Part shown: positions 15,933 through 23,733 of the stretch, piece by piece
Numbering within the stretch: the first letter of the stretch is position 1
Layout of the letters: every line of letters starts with the position of its first letter
Source: Nocardia higoensis
Lineage (GTDB): Bacteria; Actinomycetota; Actinomycetes; Mycobacteriales; Mycobacteriaceae
Reading direction: 5' to 3'
DNA: 64,000 bases
Assembly: GCF_015477835.1 (NCBI RefSeq)
Contig: NZ_JADLQN010000004.1
Span: 124,001 to 188,000, forward strand
Notes under the pieces: model-generated
Told to the model about the DNA's origin: nothing
Database searches by the model: none
What the model saw: only the letters and a program-made list of their open reading frames with translations
Made by a program: the position numbers and the translations under genes

Positions 15933-17201
15933 TTGCTCACAACACCATCCGGCGTCCCCAGAGTATGCCCGGCTGGGTACGGCTCACCCCAGGTCGCGGA
16001 CCGAGAGTTCCGTGTCCCGATGTACACCGAGCAGTTCGCGGTGAACCCGCACGCCGTCTACGCGCAGATGCGCGAGCGGTTCGGATCACTGGTTCCGGTA
16101 TGGCTCGCGCCGGGCGTCCCCGCAACCTTGGTGATCGGCTACCGAGCAGCCCTGGAGATCCTGCACGACCCCGAGCATTTCCCCACCGACCCGCGCACCT
16201 GGCAGCAAGCCATCCCACCGCACTGCCCGGTGTTGCCGATGATGCAGTGGCGCCCCAACGCCCTGCGCAGCACCGGCCCCGAGCACGCCCGATACCGCTC
16301 CGCCACCGTGGCCGCACTCGACCGGGTCGACCTCCACGCCACCCACGCCGTGGTCGAGCGGATCGCCCTCGACCACATCAACCGGTTCTGCGAACGCGGC
16401 TACGCCGACCTGATCGGCGAGTTCGCCTTCCCGCTGGTCTTCGACGTGATCAGCGACCTGCTGGGATGCGACCCCGACCTCAGCGAGCAAGCCGCTACCG
16501 GAATGGCGATGGTCTTCGACACGACCGACGCCGCCGAGGGGAACCGGCTGCTCGTGGAAGCGCTGGCCGAACTGGTCCGCCGCAAACGCGCTCGGCCGGG
16601 CCGGGACATCACCTCCTGGCTGGCGGCCCATCGTGCCGGTCTCACCGACGAGGAGCTCGTCCACCAGCTGGTCACCCTCTACGGCGCGGCGAGTGAGCCG
16701 TTGACGAACCTGATCGTGAACACGTTGCTGGCGATGATGACTCGCTCCGGTTTCGGGGGTGACGTCGCCGGTGGGGCATGCTCGACCCGGGATGCGCTCG
16801 AGCGCGTGCTGTTCCGTGACCCGCCGATCGCGAATTTCTGCATGTCCTATCCGCGTCGGCCGCAGTTGATCGGCGGTGCGGTGTGGGTGCCCGCGCATCA
16901 GCCGGTCGTGATCAGCCTGGCCGCGTGCAATACCGATCCGGACATCGTGGGCGGCGATATCCGGCACAACGCATCGCATCTGGCGCTCGGCGCCGGACCG
17001 CACAGGTGCCCGGCGTCGCGGCTGGCTCATCTGATCGCCGGGGACGCGATCGATCAGTTCCTCGACGCCCTGCCGGAGATCGTGCCCGCGGTTCCCGTGG
17101 ACCAGCTGCGGTGGCGGCCCGGACCGTTCCACCGGGCGCTGGAGGCGCTGCCCGTCGTCTTCGCGCCTGTTCCGCCGCTGGCTCTGCCGACCGGCCGTTG
17201 A
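15933..17201 (+). CDS. Cytochrome P450, CYP157-like, without K-helix ExxR
   Basis: Heme-thiolate protein of 422 residues from a TTG start (Met31 is a later alternative). The heme loop LALGAGPHRCPASRLA supplies the cysteine. The I-helix reads YGAASEPLTNL, with Glu-Pro instead of the common acid-Thr pair. In the K-helix, ALERVLFRDPP places Val where the otherwise invariant Glu of ExxR should be. Loss of ExxR, the EP(L/T)TN I-helix and direct linkage to a second P450 are features described for CYP157 members paired with CYP154 in Streptomyces. Family assignment is inference. Confidence 0.85.
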   Translation: MLTTPSGVPRVCPAGYGSPQVADREFRVPMYTEQFAVNPHAVYAQMRERFGSLVPVWLAPGVPATLVIGYRAALEILHDPEHFPTDPRTWQQAIPPHCPVLPMMQWRPNALRSTGPEHARYRSATVAALDRVDLHATHAVVERIALDHINRFCERGYADLIGEFAFPLVFDVISDLLGCDPDLSEQAATGMAMVFDTTDAAEGNRLLVEALAELVRRKRARPGRDITSWLAAHRAGLTDEELVHQLVTLYGAASEPLTNLIVNTLLAMMTRSGFGGDVAGGACSTRDALERVLFRDPPIANFCMSYPRRPQLIGGAVWVPAHQPVVISLAACNTDPDIVGGDIRHNASHLALGAGPHRCPASRLAHLIAGDAIDQFLDALPEIVPAVPVDQLRWRPGPFHRALEALPVVFAPVPPLALPTGR

Positions 17202-17230
17202 CATCCATCCGACTCGAGAAGGCAAACGTG

Positions 17231-18466
17231 ATGACCGATCTTCAGTCCGCCCCCGCACCTGTCGTGCTCGATGTCACCGGGGCTGATATCGCCGGTGAAG
17301 CGGCACGGCTGCGTGCGCTGGGGCCGTTGGTGCCGGTGGTGTTGCCCGGCGGGATACGTGCCTGGGCGGTGACCGATGCCGACCTGGTGAAGGATCTGTT
17401 CGTCGATTGGCGGGTGTCCAAGGACGCCCATCGGCATTGGCCGGATTTCGTCGCCGGGCTGGTCCCGCCGGACTGGCCGCTGATCTCGTGGGTGTCGGTG
17501 CGCAATATGTTCACCGCCTACGGCACCGACCATCAGCGGCTGCGCCGACTCGTCGGGCCCGCGTTCACCGTGCGCCGGGTCGCATTGCTGCGGCCGCAGA
17601 TCAGGCGGATCGTCGCCGAGCTGCTCGACGGGCTGGCCGCGCGGCCCGCGGGGGTGGTGGTGGATCTGCGGGAGGAGTTCGCGGCGCAGGTGCCGTTGCG
17701 GGTGATCACCGCGTTGATGGGTGTCCCGACGGACCTGCGGGAGGGGCTGCGGGTGTGTGTCGGGGAGATCTTCTCGACTGCGCCGCAGCGTGATCCGCGA
17801 GTCACGTTCGCCGAGATGGTCGACATCCTGACCACGCTCGTGGCCCGCCGCCGGGCCGAGCCGGGGGAGGACATGACCAGTCTGCTCATCGGTCATCGCG
17901 ACGACGGGGACCGGCTGAGCGAGGAAGAGCTGGTGCACACGCTGCTGCTGATGATCAGCGCCGGCTACGAGACCACCGTGAACCTGCTCGACCAGGCGGT
18001 GTGTCAGTTGCTGCGCCGGCGCGAGCTTCTGGGTCGGCTTCGTGCCGGGCGGATCAGCTGGTCGAGTCTCGTCGAGGAGACCTTGCGGTGGGCGCCGCCG
18101 GTGGCGAATCTGCCGCTGCGGTACGCGGTCGTGGACTTCGATGTGGCGGGCAGGCGGATCAAGGCCGGGGAGGCCGTTCTCGCCTGCTTCGCCGCCGCCA
18201 ACCGCCGCTCGCACGGATCCGACGCCGACGATTTCGACCCGGCCCGCCCGAGCACCGAGCATCTGTCCTTCGGCTACGGCCCGCACTACTGCCTCGGCGC
18301 GCCGCTGGCCCGCCTGGAAGCCGGGATCGCGCTGCCCGCGCTGTTCCACCGGTTCCCCGACCTCACGCTCGCCGTCGCGCCCGAAGCGCTCGAGCCGTTG
18401 AGCAGCTTCGTCGCCCACGGTCACCGGTCGCTGCCCGTGCGGCTGTCCGCGGACTCCGGCCGGTGA
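17231..18466 (+). CDS. Cytochrome P450, CYP154-like partner
   Basis: 411 residues from ATG 17231, 29 bp after the first P450. All canonical motifs are present: I-helix LMISAGYETTVNLLDQ, K-helix EETLRWAPP (ExxR), and heme loop FGYGPHYCLGAPLARLE. It is probably co-transcribed with the CYP157-like gene. No ferredoxin or ferredoxin reductase is adjacent, so redox partners must come from elsewhere. The substrate cannot be read from the sequence. Confidence 0.9.
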   Translation: MTDLQSAPAPVVLDVTGADIAGEAARLRALGPLVPVVLPGGIRAWAVTDADLVKDLFVDWRVSKDAHRHWPDFVAGLVPPDWPLISWVSVRNMFTAYGTDHQRLRRLVGPAFTVRRVALLRPQIRRIVAELLDGLAARPAGVVVDLREEFAAQVPLRVITALMGVPTDLREGLRVCVGEIFSTAPQRDPRVTFAEMVDILTTLVARRRAEPGEDMTSLLIGHRDDGDRLSEEELVHTLLLMISAGYETTVNLLDQAVCQLLRRRELLGRLRAGRISWSSLVEETLRWAPPVANLPLRYAVVDFDVAGRRIKAGEAVLACFAAANRRSHGSDADDFDPARPSTEHLSFGYGPHYCLGAPLARLEAGIALPALFHRFPDLTLAVAPEALEPLSSFVAHGHRSLPVRLSADSGR

Positions 18467-18529
18467 GGGCGCCACGGCGCGAGCGAGGCGCATCGGGGCG
18501 GTCGCGCGGCAGGGGAGGGGAGTGCCGTC

Positions 18530-18826
18530 GTGGTCGCTGACAGTCCGGAGCCGATGTCGCCTTCGCCTGTCGGCGGCGTCATCCCGATCACCCATGCCCT
18601 CAGCATTCGTGATCGCACCGCCACCGACCGGCTCCGCCACGACAATCCGCACTGGCCCGTGCGCTCACCGGCCGACGCCGCGAAAGCGCTGCTCCTGCAC
18701 GACGAATGCCCCTGGCACTGCTCGACCCGCGTCGCGGCGTTGCTCGTGAGCGCCGACGGCTACCGGTACTTCCGCGACCGCGGGCTGATCGAAAGGGACG
18801 CATGGATACCGCACTCGGATTGGTGA
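18530..18826 (+). CDS. Hypothetical protein after the P450 pair
   Basis: 98 residues from a GTG start. It has a Trp/Pro/His-rich middle (NPHWPVRSPADAAKALLLH) and two cysteines (CPWHC), then RVAALLVSADGYRYFRDRG. It overlaps the next gene by 25 bp and lies 63 bp after the second P450, consistent with one operon. I do not recognise a characterised family. Confidence 0.65.
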   Translation: MVADSPEPMSPSPVGGVIPITHALSIRDRTATDRLRHDNPHWPVRSPADAAKALLLHDECPWHCSTRVAALLVSADGYRYFRDRGLIERDAWIPHSDW

Positions 18827-19107
18827 ACCTCGGAATCAGCGAGTCCGAAGCCGACGATCGGGCCACGCTCGTCGCATTGGCGGCCCAGCACGGTTGCCAC
18901 GTCGCCGAGGTGATCGCCATCGACGAGAACACCTATATGCCGACCACGCTGATCACCCACACCGCGCACAAGCTCGGCGCGGTCGTGATCCTCGCCCCCG
19001 GTTCGGCGCACTTCGGCTCCGCCGCGAAGGCACTCGCGCTGGCCTGCACGCTGATCGCGCCCCACACGGTCATCCCGCGCGCGGCCGGCTGGAGTCCTTA
19101 CCGATGA
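18802..19107 (+). CDS. Hypothetical protein with resolvase-N-like fold pattern
   Basis: 101 residues from ATG 18802. The pattern LGLVNLG, DRATLVALAAQHGC, VAEVIAIDENT, ILAPGSAHFG and CTLIAPHTVIP resembles the small nocardial proteins that keep the serine-recombinase N-terminal fold without the catalytic serine. No DNA-binding domain is present. A recombinase activity is not supported; a regulatory or accessory role with the P450 genes is only a guess from position. Confidence 0.6.
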   Translation: MDTALGLVNLGISESEADDRATLVALAAQHGCHVAEVIAIDENTYMPTTLITHTAHKLGAVVILAPGSAHFGSAAKALALACTLIAPHTVIPRAAGWSPYR

Positions 19108-19394
19108 CTCGAACGGTCTCGCGGCCGGGCCGGCTCGACGACCGGCCGGGTATGGACGCGGCCTTGGGCTCTTCGCCGATTCGGGCGCCCTTCGCATCGC
19201 GTACAGCGACCGGGGCGCGGTCGGACGAAGGCCCGAATCTGGTTGTCGAAGAATGCGGCTCGCAGTGCGGACACCGGGTGTGGACGACCGAAGTCAGGCT
19301 CGAGCGGATACTCCATCTTGCTGAGCCACTCGAAGGGCCTTCGGATCGTGCGGCAACGATCTGCGCGGTCGCCTCCGGCGGTAGGTTGTTCGGA

Positions 19395-20084
19395 ATGACC
19401 ATACGCGCGAAGATCTGCGGGATTCGCTCCGAAAGGGACCTGAGAATCGCGGTCGACGCGGGAGCCGATGCGATCGGGCTCATCAGCGGTGTGACCCATG
19501 TCAGTGAAGACGCGCTGGATGCCGATCGCGCGGCCGAATTGTCCCGCCGCACACCTCCCTTCGTGACCAGGGTGCTGGTCACTCATCTGGAGGAGGCCTC
19601 CGAGATCGTCCGGCTCGCCGATCGGATCGGGGTCGATGCGATCCAGGTGCACGGCCTGGTCACCGATGAAACGACACGCCGCGTGCGCGAACTGGCCAAC
19701 GGTCGCAAGGTGCTGCGGGCGGTGCATGTGACCGGGCCCGAAGCTGTCGAGGTCGCGGTGCGCGCCGCCGCGGATTGCGATGCTGTACTGCTGGATTCGC
19801 GGACAGCGGATCGCCTCGGTGGTACCGGAAGGACGCATGATTGGACGATCAGCGCCGAGATCGTGCGTGCCCTCACCGAGGTGAATTGCCCGGTGGTCCT
19901 CGCGGGTGGGCTCGGCCCCGCCAACATCGATGAAGCCATCGCGGCTGTCCGACCGCACGGCATCGACGTCAACAGCGGCGTCGAAACCCCCGCTGGTGAC
20001 AAGGACCCGCGGGCCTGCGCGGCATTTGTGACGGCAGCGCATCGTGAAGCGAACTCGCGCACTATTGAACAGCCAGGACCATGA
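19395..20084 (+). CDS. Phosphoribosylanthranilate isomerase-like (TrpF-like) protein
   Basis: 229 residues, a single (beta/alpha)8 barrel. It follows TrpF closely: AKICGIRSERDLRIAVDAGAD (catalytic Cys in KICG), IGVDAIQVHG, DAVLLDSRTADRLGGTGRTHDW (catalytic Asp), VLAGGLGPANIDEAI and GIDVNSGVETPAGDKD. The loop that normally carries the substrate-binding Ser/Arg after strand 2 (FxxKSxR) reads GLISGVTHVS here, so activity on PRA is uncertain. It stands alone, with no trp genes nearby. In most actinobacteria this step is done by PriA, so a dedicated TrpF is notable. Confidence 0.8.
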   Translation: MTIRAKICGIRSERDLRIAVDAGADAIGLISGVTHVSEDALDADRAAELSRRTPPFVTRVLVTHLEEASEIVRLADRIGVDAIQVHGLVTDETTRRVRELANGRKVLRAVHVTGPEAVEVAVRAAADCDAVLLDSRTADRLGGTGRTHDWTISAEIVRALTEVNCPVVLAGGLGPANIDEAIAAVRPHGIDVNSGVETPAGDKDPRACAAFVTAAHREANSRTIEQPGP

Positions 20085-20399
20085 GCCTGAGGCCGAATGC
20101 CTCGCCACGAGCGTGATGAGCCCGGCCACGCAGGTCGCGCCGGCAGAGCGAGGACGCATCCCGTGGCGAACGATGTGGCGACGCTGGAGTCGGCGCGGTC
20201 GGGGGCGACGAGCAGGATGGCCGAAGCCACCAGCAGCAGCTGACGTTGCGGGTCATGACGCTGTTGACGTCCGTTGCTGGGGACTGCCCCGTGCTCCTGA
20301 TCGGTGCCCGTTCACTACAACTACGGTCGATTCGACACTGTCGCCAGGAACCGGCCTTCCGTGATTCAACTCCGCACCGACGTCACCAACGCGGTGAGC
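20085..20399. other. Gap with no convincing gene
   Basis: Frames on both strands are short and Ser/Arg/Pro-biased. I see no start/RBS pair, hairpin or repeat that I would defend. Confidence 0.4.
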
Positions 20400-20951
20400 T
20401 CACGGCGTAGCAAACAGCCGGAAACGGCGGCCACTGATGGCTTCTGCCACCCGTTGGGCACTGCGCTCTTCCGGTTCGTCCGAGGTGTCGAGTACATGGT
20501 TTTCGAACTCGCCGAGGTCGGAGAACTGACCCCACATGGAGAGGATCGGCCCCTCGTCGATCAAAGCGTTCGGCGCGGTTCGGGCTCGGGCTCGCTGCAG
20601 CGTGATATCGCGCTGCGGCCGGAGCACCACGTAGTGGACCACCAGCTCCGGGTGCTGTGCCGCTCGGGTTCGGAAGTGGTCGAGCATCCACGGCCCCACG
20701 ATTCCGTCGATCACCGTGGTGAATCCGCCGAGCGCATAGGTATAGCCGGCGCCTGCGATCACATCCATGACGGTCTGGTTCTGCGCACTAGAGGCGGGTT
20801 CGTACGGAGGTATCGCACCTGAAACGATGTAGTGCCAGAAGTCGTCCGTGTGCAGATGAACTCCCTTGCTGGAACAGCGGGCGAGCTTCGCGGCGAGGGT
20901 GGACTTGCCGGCCCCGGGTGGGCCCGTCAGGATGATCACGTGTCCGGTCAC
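20400..20951 (-). CDS. P-loop ATP-binding kinase-like protein
   Basis: The GTG at 20951 is chosen because the protein then begins directly with the Walker A strand (VTGHVIILTGPPGAGKSTLA); 183 residues. LHTDDFWHYIVSG supplies the acidic DD after strand 2, and VIDGIVGPW and YVVLRPQRDITLQRARAR fit small-molecule or nucleoside-type kinases of the AAA_33 class. Upstream in-frame Met codons would add a low-complexity tail and are unlikely. The substrate is unknown. Confidence 0.82.
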   Translation of the reverse strand: MTGHVIILTGPPGAGKSTLAAKLARCSSKGVHLHTDDFWHYIVSGAIPPYEPASSAQNQTVMDVIAGAGYTYALGGFTTVIDGIVGPWMLDHFRTRAAQHPELVVHYVVLRPQRDITLQRARARTAPNALIDEGPILSMWGQFSDLGEFENHVLDTSDEPEERSAQRVAEAISGRRFRLFATP

Positions 20952-21201
20952 GGACGACAAGCTACCTCCTATCCTCCTGCCTGAAGTACTCGATTTCTGC
21001 CGACCTGGGGCCGCTGCCGCGGAGCCAGGCTCTATGGAGTCGATCTGCAACGAGTGATCCCGACTCGCATCCATGGTGCAGGTCGCGGCCGTGGGAATTA
21101 CGAGCATCGCAGTGACCGAGTTCCGCCGCTTTCAGCACGTCAGTTGCTGGGCGGCGTCTTCGTGCTGCCCGGGCCACCCCATTGCCCGGAGTTCGTACCC
21201 C

Positions 21202-21321
21202 ATGCCCACCTACCGTTCGGGCCGTCACGAGCTCGGCCGGAACTTCCTCACGGACCGCAAAAAAGTCGATACGATCGTCGACCTCGTTTCCCGAACAGCA
21301 GGCCACAATCTCACGCCATGA
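21202..21321 (+). pseudogene. erm 23S rRNA methyltransferase, 5' fragment
   Basis: An ATG at 21202 opens a 39-codon frame MPTYRSGRHELGRNFLTDRK and then VDTIVDLVSRTAGHNL, which is the N-terminal signature of Erm N6-adenine rRNA methyltransferases (usually RHELGQNFLxDR). The frame stops at 21321, just before the SAM-binding motif ExGxGxG would begin, and that motif is not found in the next 170 bp in any frame. The gene is therefore a remnant. Confidence 0.65.
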
Positions 21322-21496
21322 GGCCGGAATCCATTGCCGTGAGTGCGCCGCCGAGCCGCTCGCCCCGGTCACCGCTTCGGTGTCGCACCCAAGCATCGAT
21401 TCCTCCGGAAGACCGGCAGACGTCAGGAACTACTGCGCTACGAGCAGCCGGATGGGCGGGGCGATCTGCTGGGGCGGTGGCCCGATCAGGGCGGGG

Positions 21497-21850
21497 TCAG
21501 TCGTGGTGGGCGACGACGTTGACCACGGTGCCGTCCGGTGCGCGGACGAAGAACCTGCGCACGCCCCACTCCTCGGTGGTGAGGGGGTGCACGATCTCAT
21601 AACCGAGTCGGCGGGCCTCCTCGTAGGCGGCGTCGAGGTCGTCCACGTGGACGGAGATGGCCGAGTCCTCGGGTGCGGTGGCATCGCTTGTCACCAGTTG
21701 CACATGGGCGCCGGTCGTCGGCGAGGTGAACCGGGCGACCCAGCCGAGATCGAACTCCTCGGTGCTCAGGCCGAGGAAATCGGTATAGAAGCCCTTCGCG
21801 GCGGCGATGTCGGCCACCGGAAGGTTCGTCGTTATACGGGTAACTCGCAT
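21497..21850 (-). CDS. VOC-superfamily (glyoxalase/bleomycin-resistance fold) protein
   Basis: 117 residues. It shows the two-fold VOC pattern: TRITTNLPVADIAAAKGFYTD-type opening, ISVHVDDLDAAYEEARRLG in the second half, and a C-terminal FFVRAPDGTVVNVVAHHD. Substrate is unknown; such proteins act as lyases, dioxygenases or drug-binding proteins. It stands alone between an erm remnant and an excalibur-domain gene. Confidence 0.85.
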   Translation of the reverse strand: MRVTRITTNLPVADIAAAKGFYTDFLGLSTEEFDLGWVARFTSPTTGAHVQLVTSDATAPEDSAISVHVDDLDAAYEEARRLGYEIVHPLTTEEWGVRRFFVRAPDGTVVNVVAHHD

Positions 21851-21906
21851 ACGGATCTCCTGTCAGGGTCGGATAGCTTCGATGATTGTCCGGGGGATGC
21901 CGTCGA

Positions 21907-22461
21907 TCACTCGCAGGCCACGCCATCGCCGTCTCTGTCCAGGCCGGACCGGTATCCCGGTTCACCCGCGTACAGTGGCGCAGCGCCTGCGGCGCGGGCG
22001 GCGGCGCAGTTCTTGTAGTAGACGTTCGACGGCGCGGGTGGGGGCGGCGCGATAGTCGGCTCGGGTTCGGGCGCGGGCGGGGGTGGCACGGCAGTGGGCT
22101 CCGGTGCGCGCTCGGGCTCGGGGACAGAAGCGACCGGTGGGGCGGGCGTCGGCTCCGGTGCGTGCGTGACCGGCGGGCCGGCCGGTGCCGAATCGGTCGC
22201 GGAATGAGCTGGCGGGGAGACGCTTTCGAGAGGCATCGGAACCGATGTCGGCGCACGGGTGGTCGTCGGTCGAGTGGTTGTGGGGGTTGCCCGGGTGGTG
22301 GTCGGTGCCGGTTGTTCGGCGTCGTTGTCGTCGCCGAATACCGAGCCGATGCCGCCACACAGGCAGAGCAATCCGATGATCGCGCCGACGATGATGAGGC
22401 TGTTCCGGTTGGTGCGCCGGGCGCGTGCGCGGTTCTCGGCTTGTCGGTCCTGGTATGCCAT
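21907..22461 (-). CDS. Membrane-anchored Pro-rich protein with excalibur domain
   Basis: 184 residues from ATG 22461. A basic N-terminus (RARARRTNRN) precedes one transmembrane helix (SLIIVGAIIGLLCLCGGIGSV, about residues 21-41). A long Pro/Thr/Ala-rich spacer follows, then a C-terminal excalibur calcium-binding domain: VYYKNCAAARAAG, GEPGYRSGLDRDGDGVACE with the DxDxDGxxCE loop. It should be exposed at the cell surface. Function is unknown beyond predicted calcium binding. Confidence 0.88.
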   Translation of the reverse strand: MAYQDRQAENRARARRTNRNSLIIVGAIIGLLCLCGGIGSVFGDDNDAEQPAPTTTRATPTTTRPTTTRAPTSVPMPLESVSPPAHSATDSAPAGPPVTHAPEPTPAPPVASVPEPERAPEPTAVPPPPAPEPEPTIAPPPPAPSNVYYKNCAAARAAGAAPLYAGEPGYRSGLDRDGDGVACE

Positions 22462-23096
22462 GAGGAGCCTTTGGGGTCGATGATGTGCGGGTTGTCCCGC
22501 GGTGTCTTCGTCGGCTGGGCCGCGATCTTCGGCTGCGGATCTGCCGACCGGGGAATGCCGGCATTGCCGTGCCGCGCATTCGGTGAGCACAGTCGTTCGT
22601 GCGGATGTCCGAGCAGAAACTGCTGCAGGACAGTCGAACTCGCTGTACGGGTAGGCGTTGTGCGGGCTCATAGTAGAAGCGTTGTCGTCGATCTCGCCCT
22701 CGGTCCGGACGAAAATGCCGGGATACGGGCGGAAAATCAACCGAATCGACTACAACGTCTGTGGTCGGCTCGGCGGTGTGGTTCCCGCGTACCCTGCACG
22801 GGCCGCCTCATCGGGGTTAGAGTCTCGTTTCGGCGCAGCGTGACGAGCGGCTGATCATGGAATCGTGGGGAGAAGAATTCGATGCTCGACAAGTCGAATC
22901 ATCGATGCCCGTCGCCCGCCGATCGGACACCGCCGTCGACGAACGAGCCGATCGTCGGCGACGGGGAATATCGGACTGCGCCGGGACGGGCGGGGCGTGG
23001 TGCGGGGGGTGACCGGCCGCGGGCAGGGATCGCGCGTACCTCGTGAGTCACGCAGTCGAGCGGGATTCACCGACACACCAGGAACAGGGGACGAAT
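22462..23096. other. Intergenic region, mostly empty
   Basis: Holds the upstream regions of two divergent genes. A 54-codon frame at 22882-23046 on the plus strand has a GGGGAGAA ribosome-like site, but its composition is Arg/Pro/Gly-biased and it is not called. An imperfect inverted repeat (about 22911-22966) could form a stem. Nothing else is supported. Confidence 0.4.
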
Positions 23097-23705
23097 ATGT
23101 CCGAGGACCGGCTGACCCTCACCGAGCGGTGCGTGCTGCTCGTGCTGATGGCCGAGGCCAGGGAGATGACCAACGCGGAGCTCTACGCCGTCGCGGGCGT
23201 CAAGCTCGAGGGCAGGTACCGGCGGCGCCTCAACGACCTCGGCCTGGTGGACAGCGTCCAGCTGAATCGGTCCTTCGTGCACGAACTCACCGATCGCGGC
23301 GCGGTCTGGTGCGGCGCGGAGCTGACGCGGGAGCGGCCCGCCCGCTCCGGGCCCGCCGGGGGCGCCCTCTACGCCGTGCTCGCCGCGTTGCGCCGGTACC
23401 TCGACGAGGCGGGTCTTTCACCGGCTGATCTGTTCCGGCCCGACGTGGCGGGGCAGGTCGAATCGGCGTACACGGCGGTCAGCAAGGGCGGCGGCGGGCC
23501 GGTTCGGCTCGCGGTGCTGCGGGATCGGCTCGACGGATTGCCGAGAGGGGAATTCGACCGGGGCGTCGAACTGCTGTCGCGCCGTCCGGGTGTGCACGTC
23601 CGGGCCGAGGCGGATCAGAAGACGCTGACCGACGAGGACCGGGACGCGGCCGTGGTGCTCGGTGGGACACCTCGGCACCTGCTGACGGTGGAAGCGTCGA
23701 AATGA
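23097..23705 (+). CDS. Winged-helix-like protein paired with a dual ATPase
   Basis: 202 residues from ATG 23097, which has a GGGGA site 6 nt upstream. The N-terminal 85 residues look like a winged helix: LTERCVLLVLMAEAREMTN, AELYAVAGVKLEGRYRRRL, LNDLGLVDS, FVHELTDRGAVWC. A Gly-rich hinge and a helical C-terminal part follow (SPADLFRPDVAGQVESAYTA, then RLDGLPRGEFDRGVELLSRR). The large ATPase gene begins 28 bp downstream, so they are likely one operon. No named family is recognised. Confidence 0.75.
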   Translation: MSEDRLTLTERCVLLVLMAEAREMTNAELYAVAGVKLEGRYRRRLNDLGLVDSVQLNRSFVHELTDRGAVWCGAELTRERPARSGPAGGALYAVLAALRRYLDEAGLSPADLFRPDVAGQVESAYTAVSKGGGGPVRLAVLRDRLDGLPRGEFDRGVELLSRRPGVHVRAEADQKTLTDEDRDAAVVLGGTPRHLLTVEASK

Positions 23706-23733
23706 ATGCCGGGGTGTCGAGATCGATACGGTG

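Noticed and set aside
22882..23046. 54-codon frame with an RBS-like GGGGAGAA
   Set aside because: Composition is Arg/Pro/Gly-biased with no domain; more likely chance.
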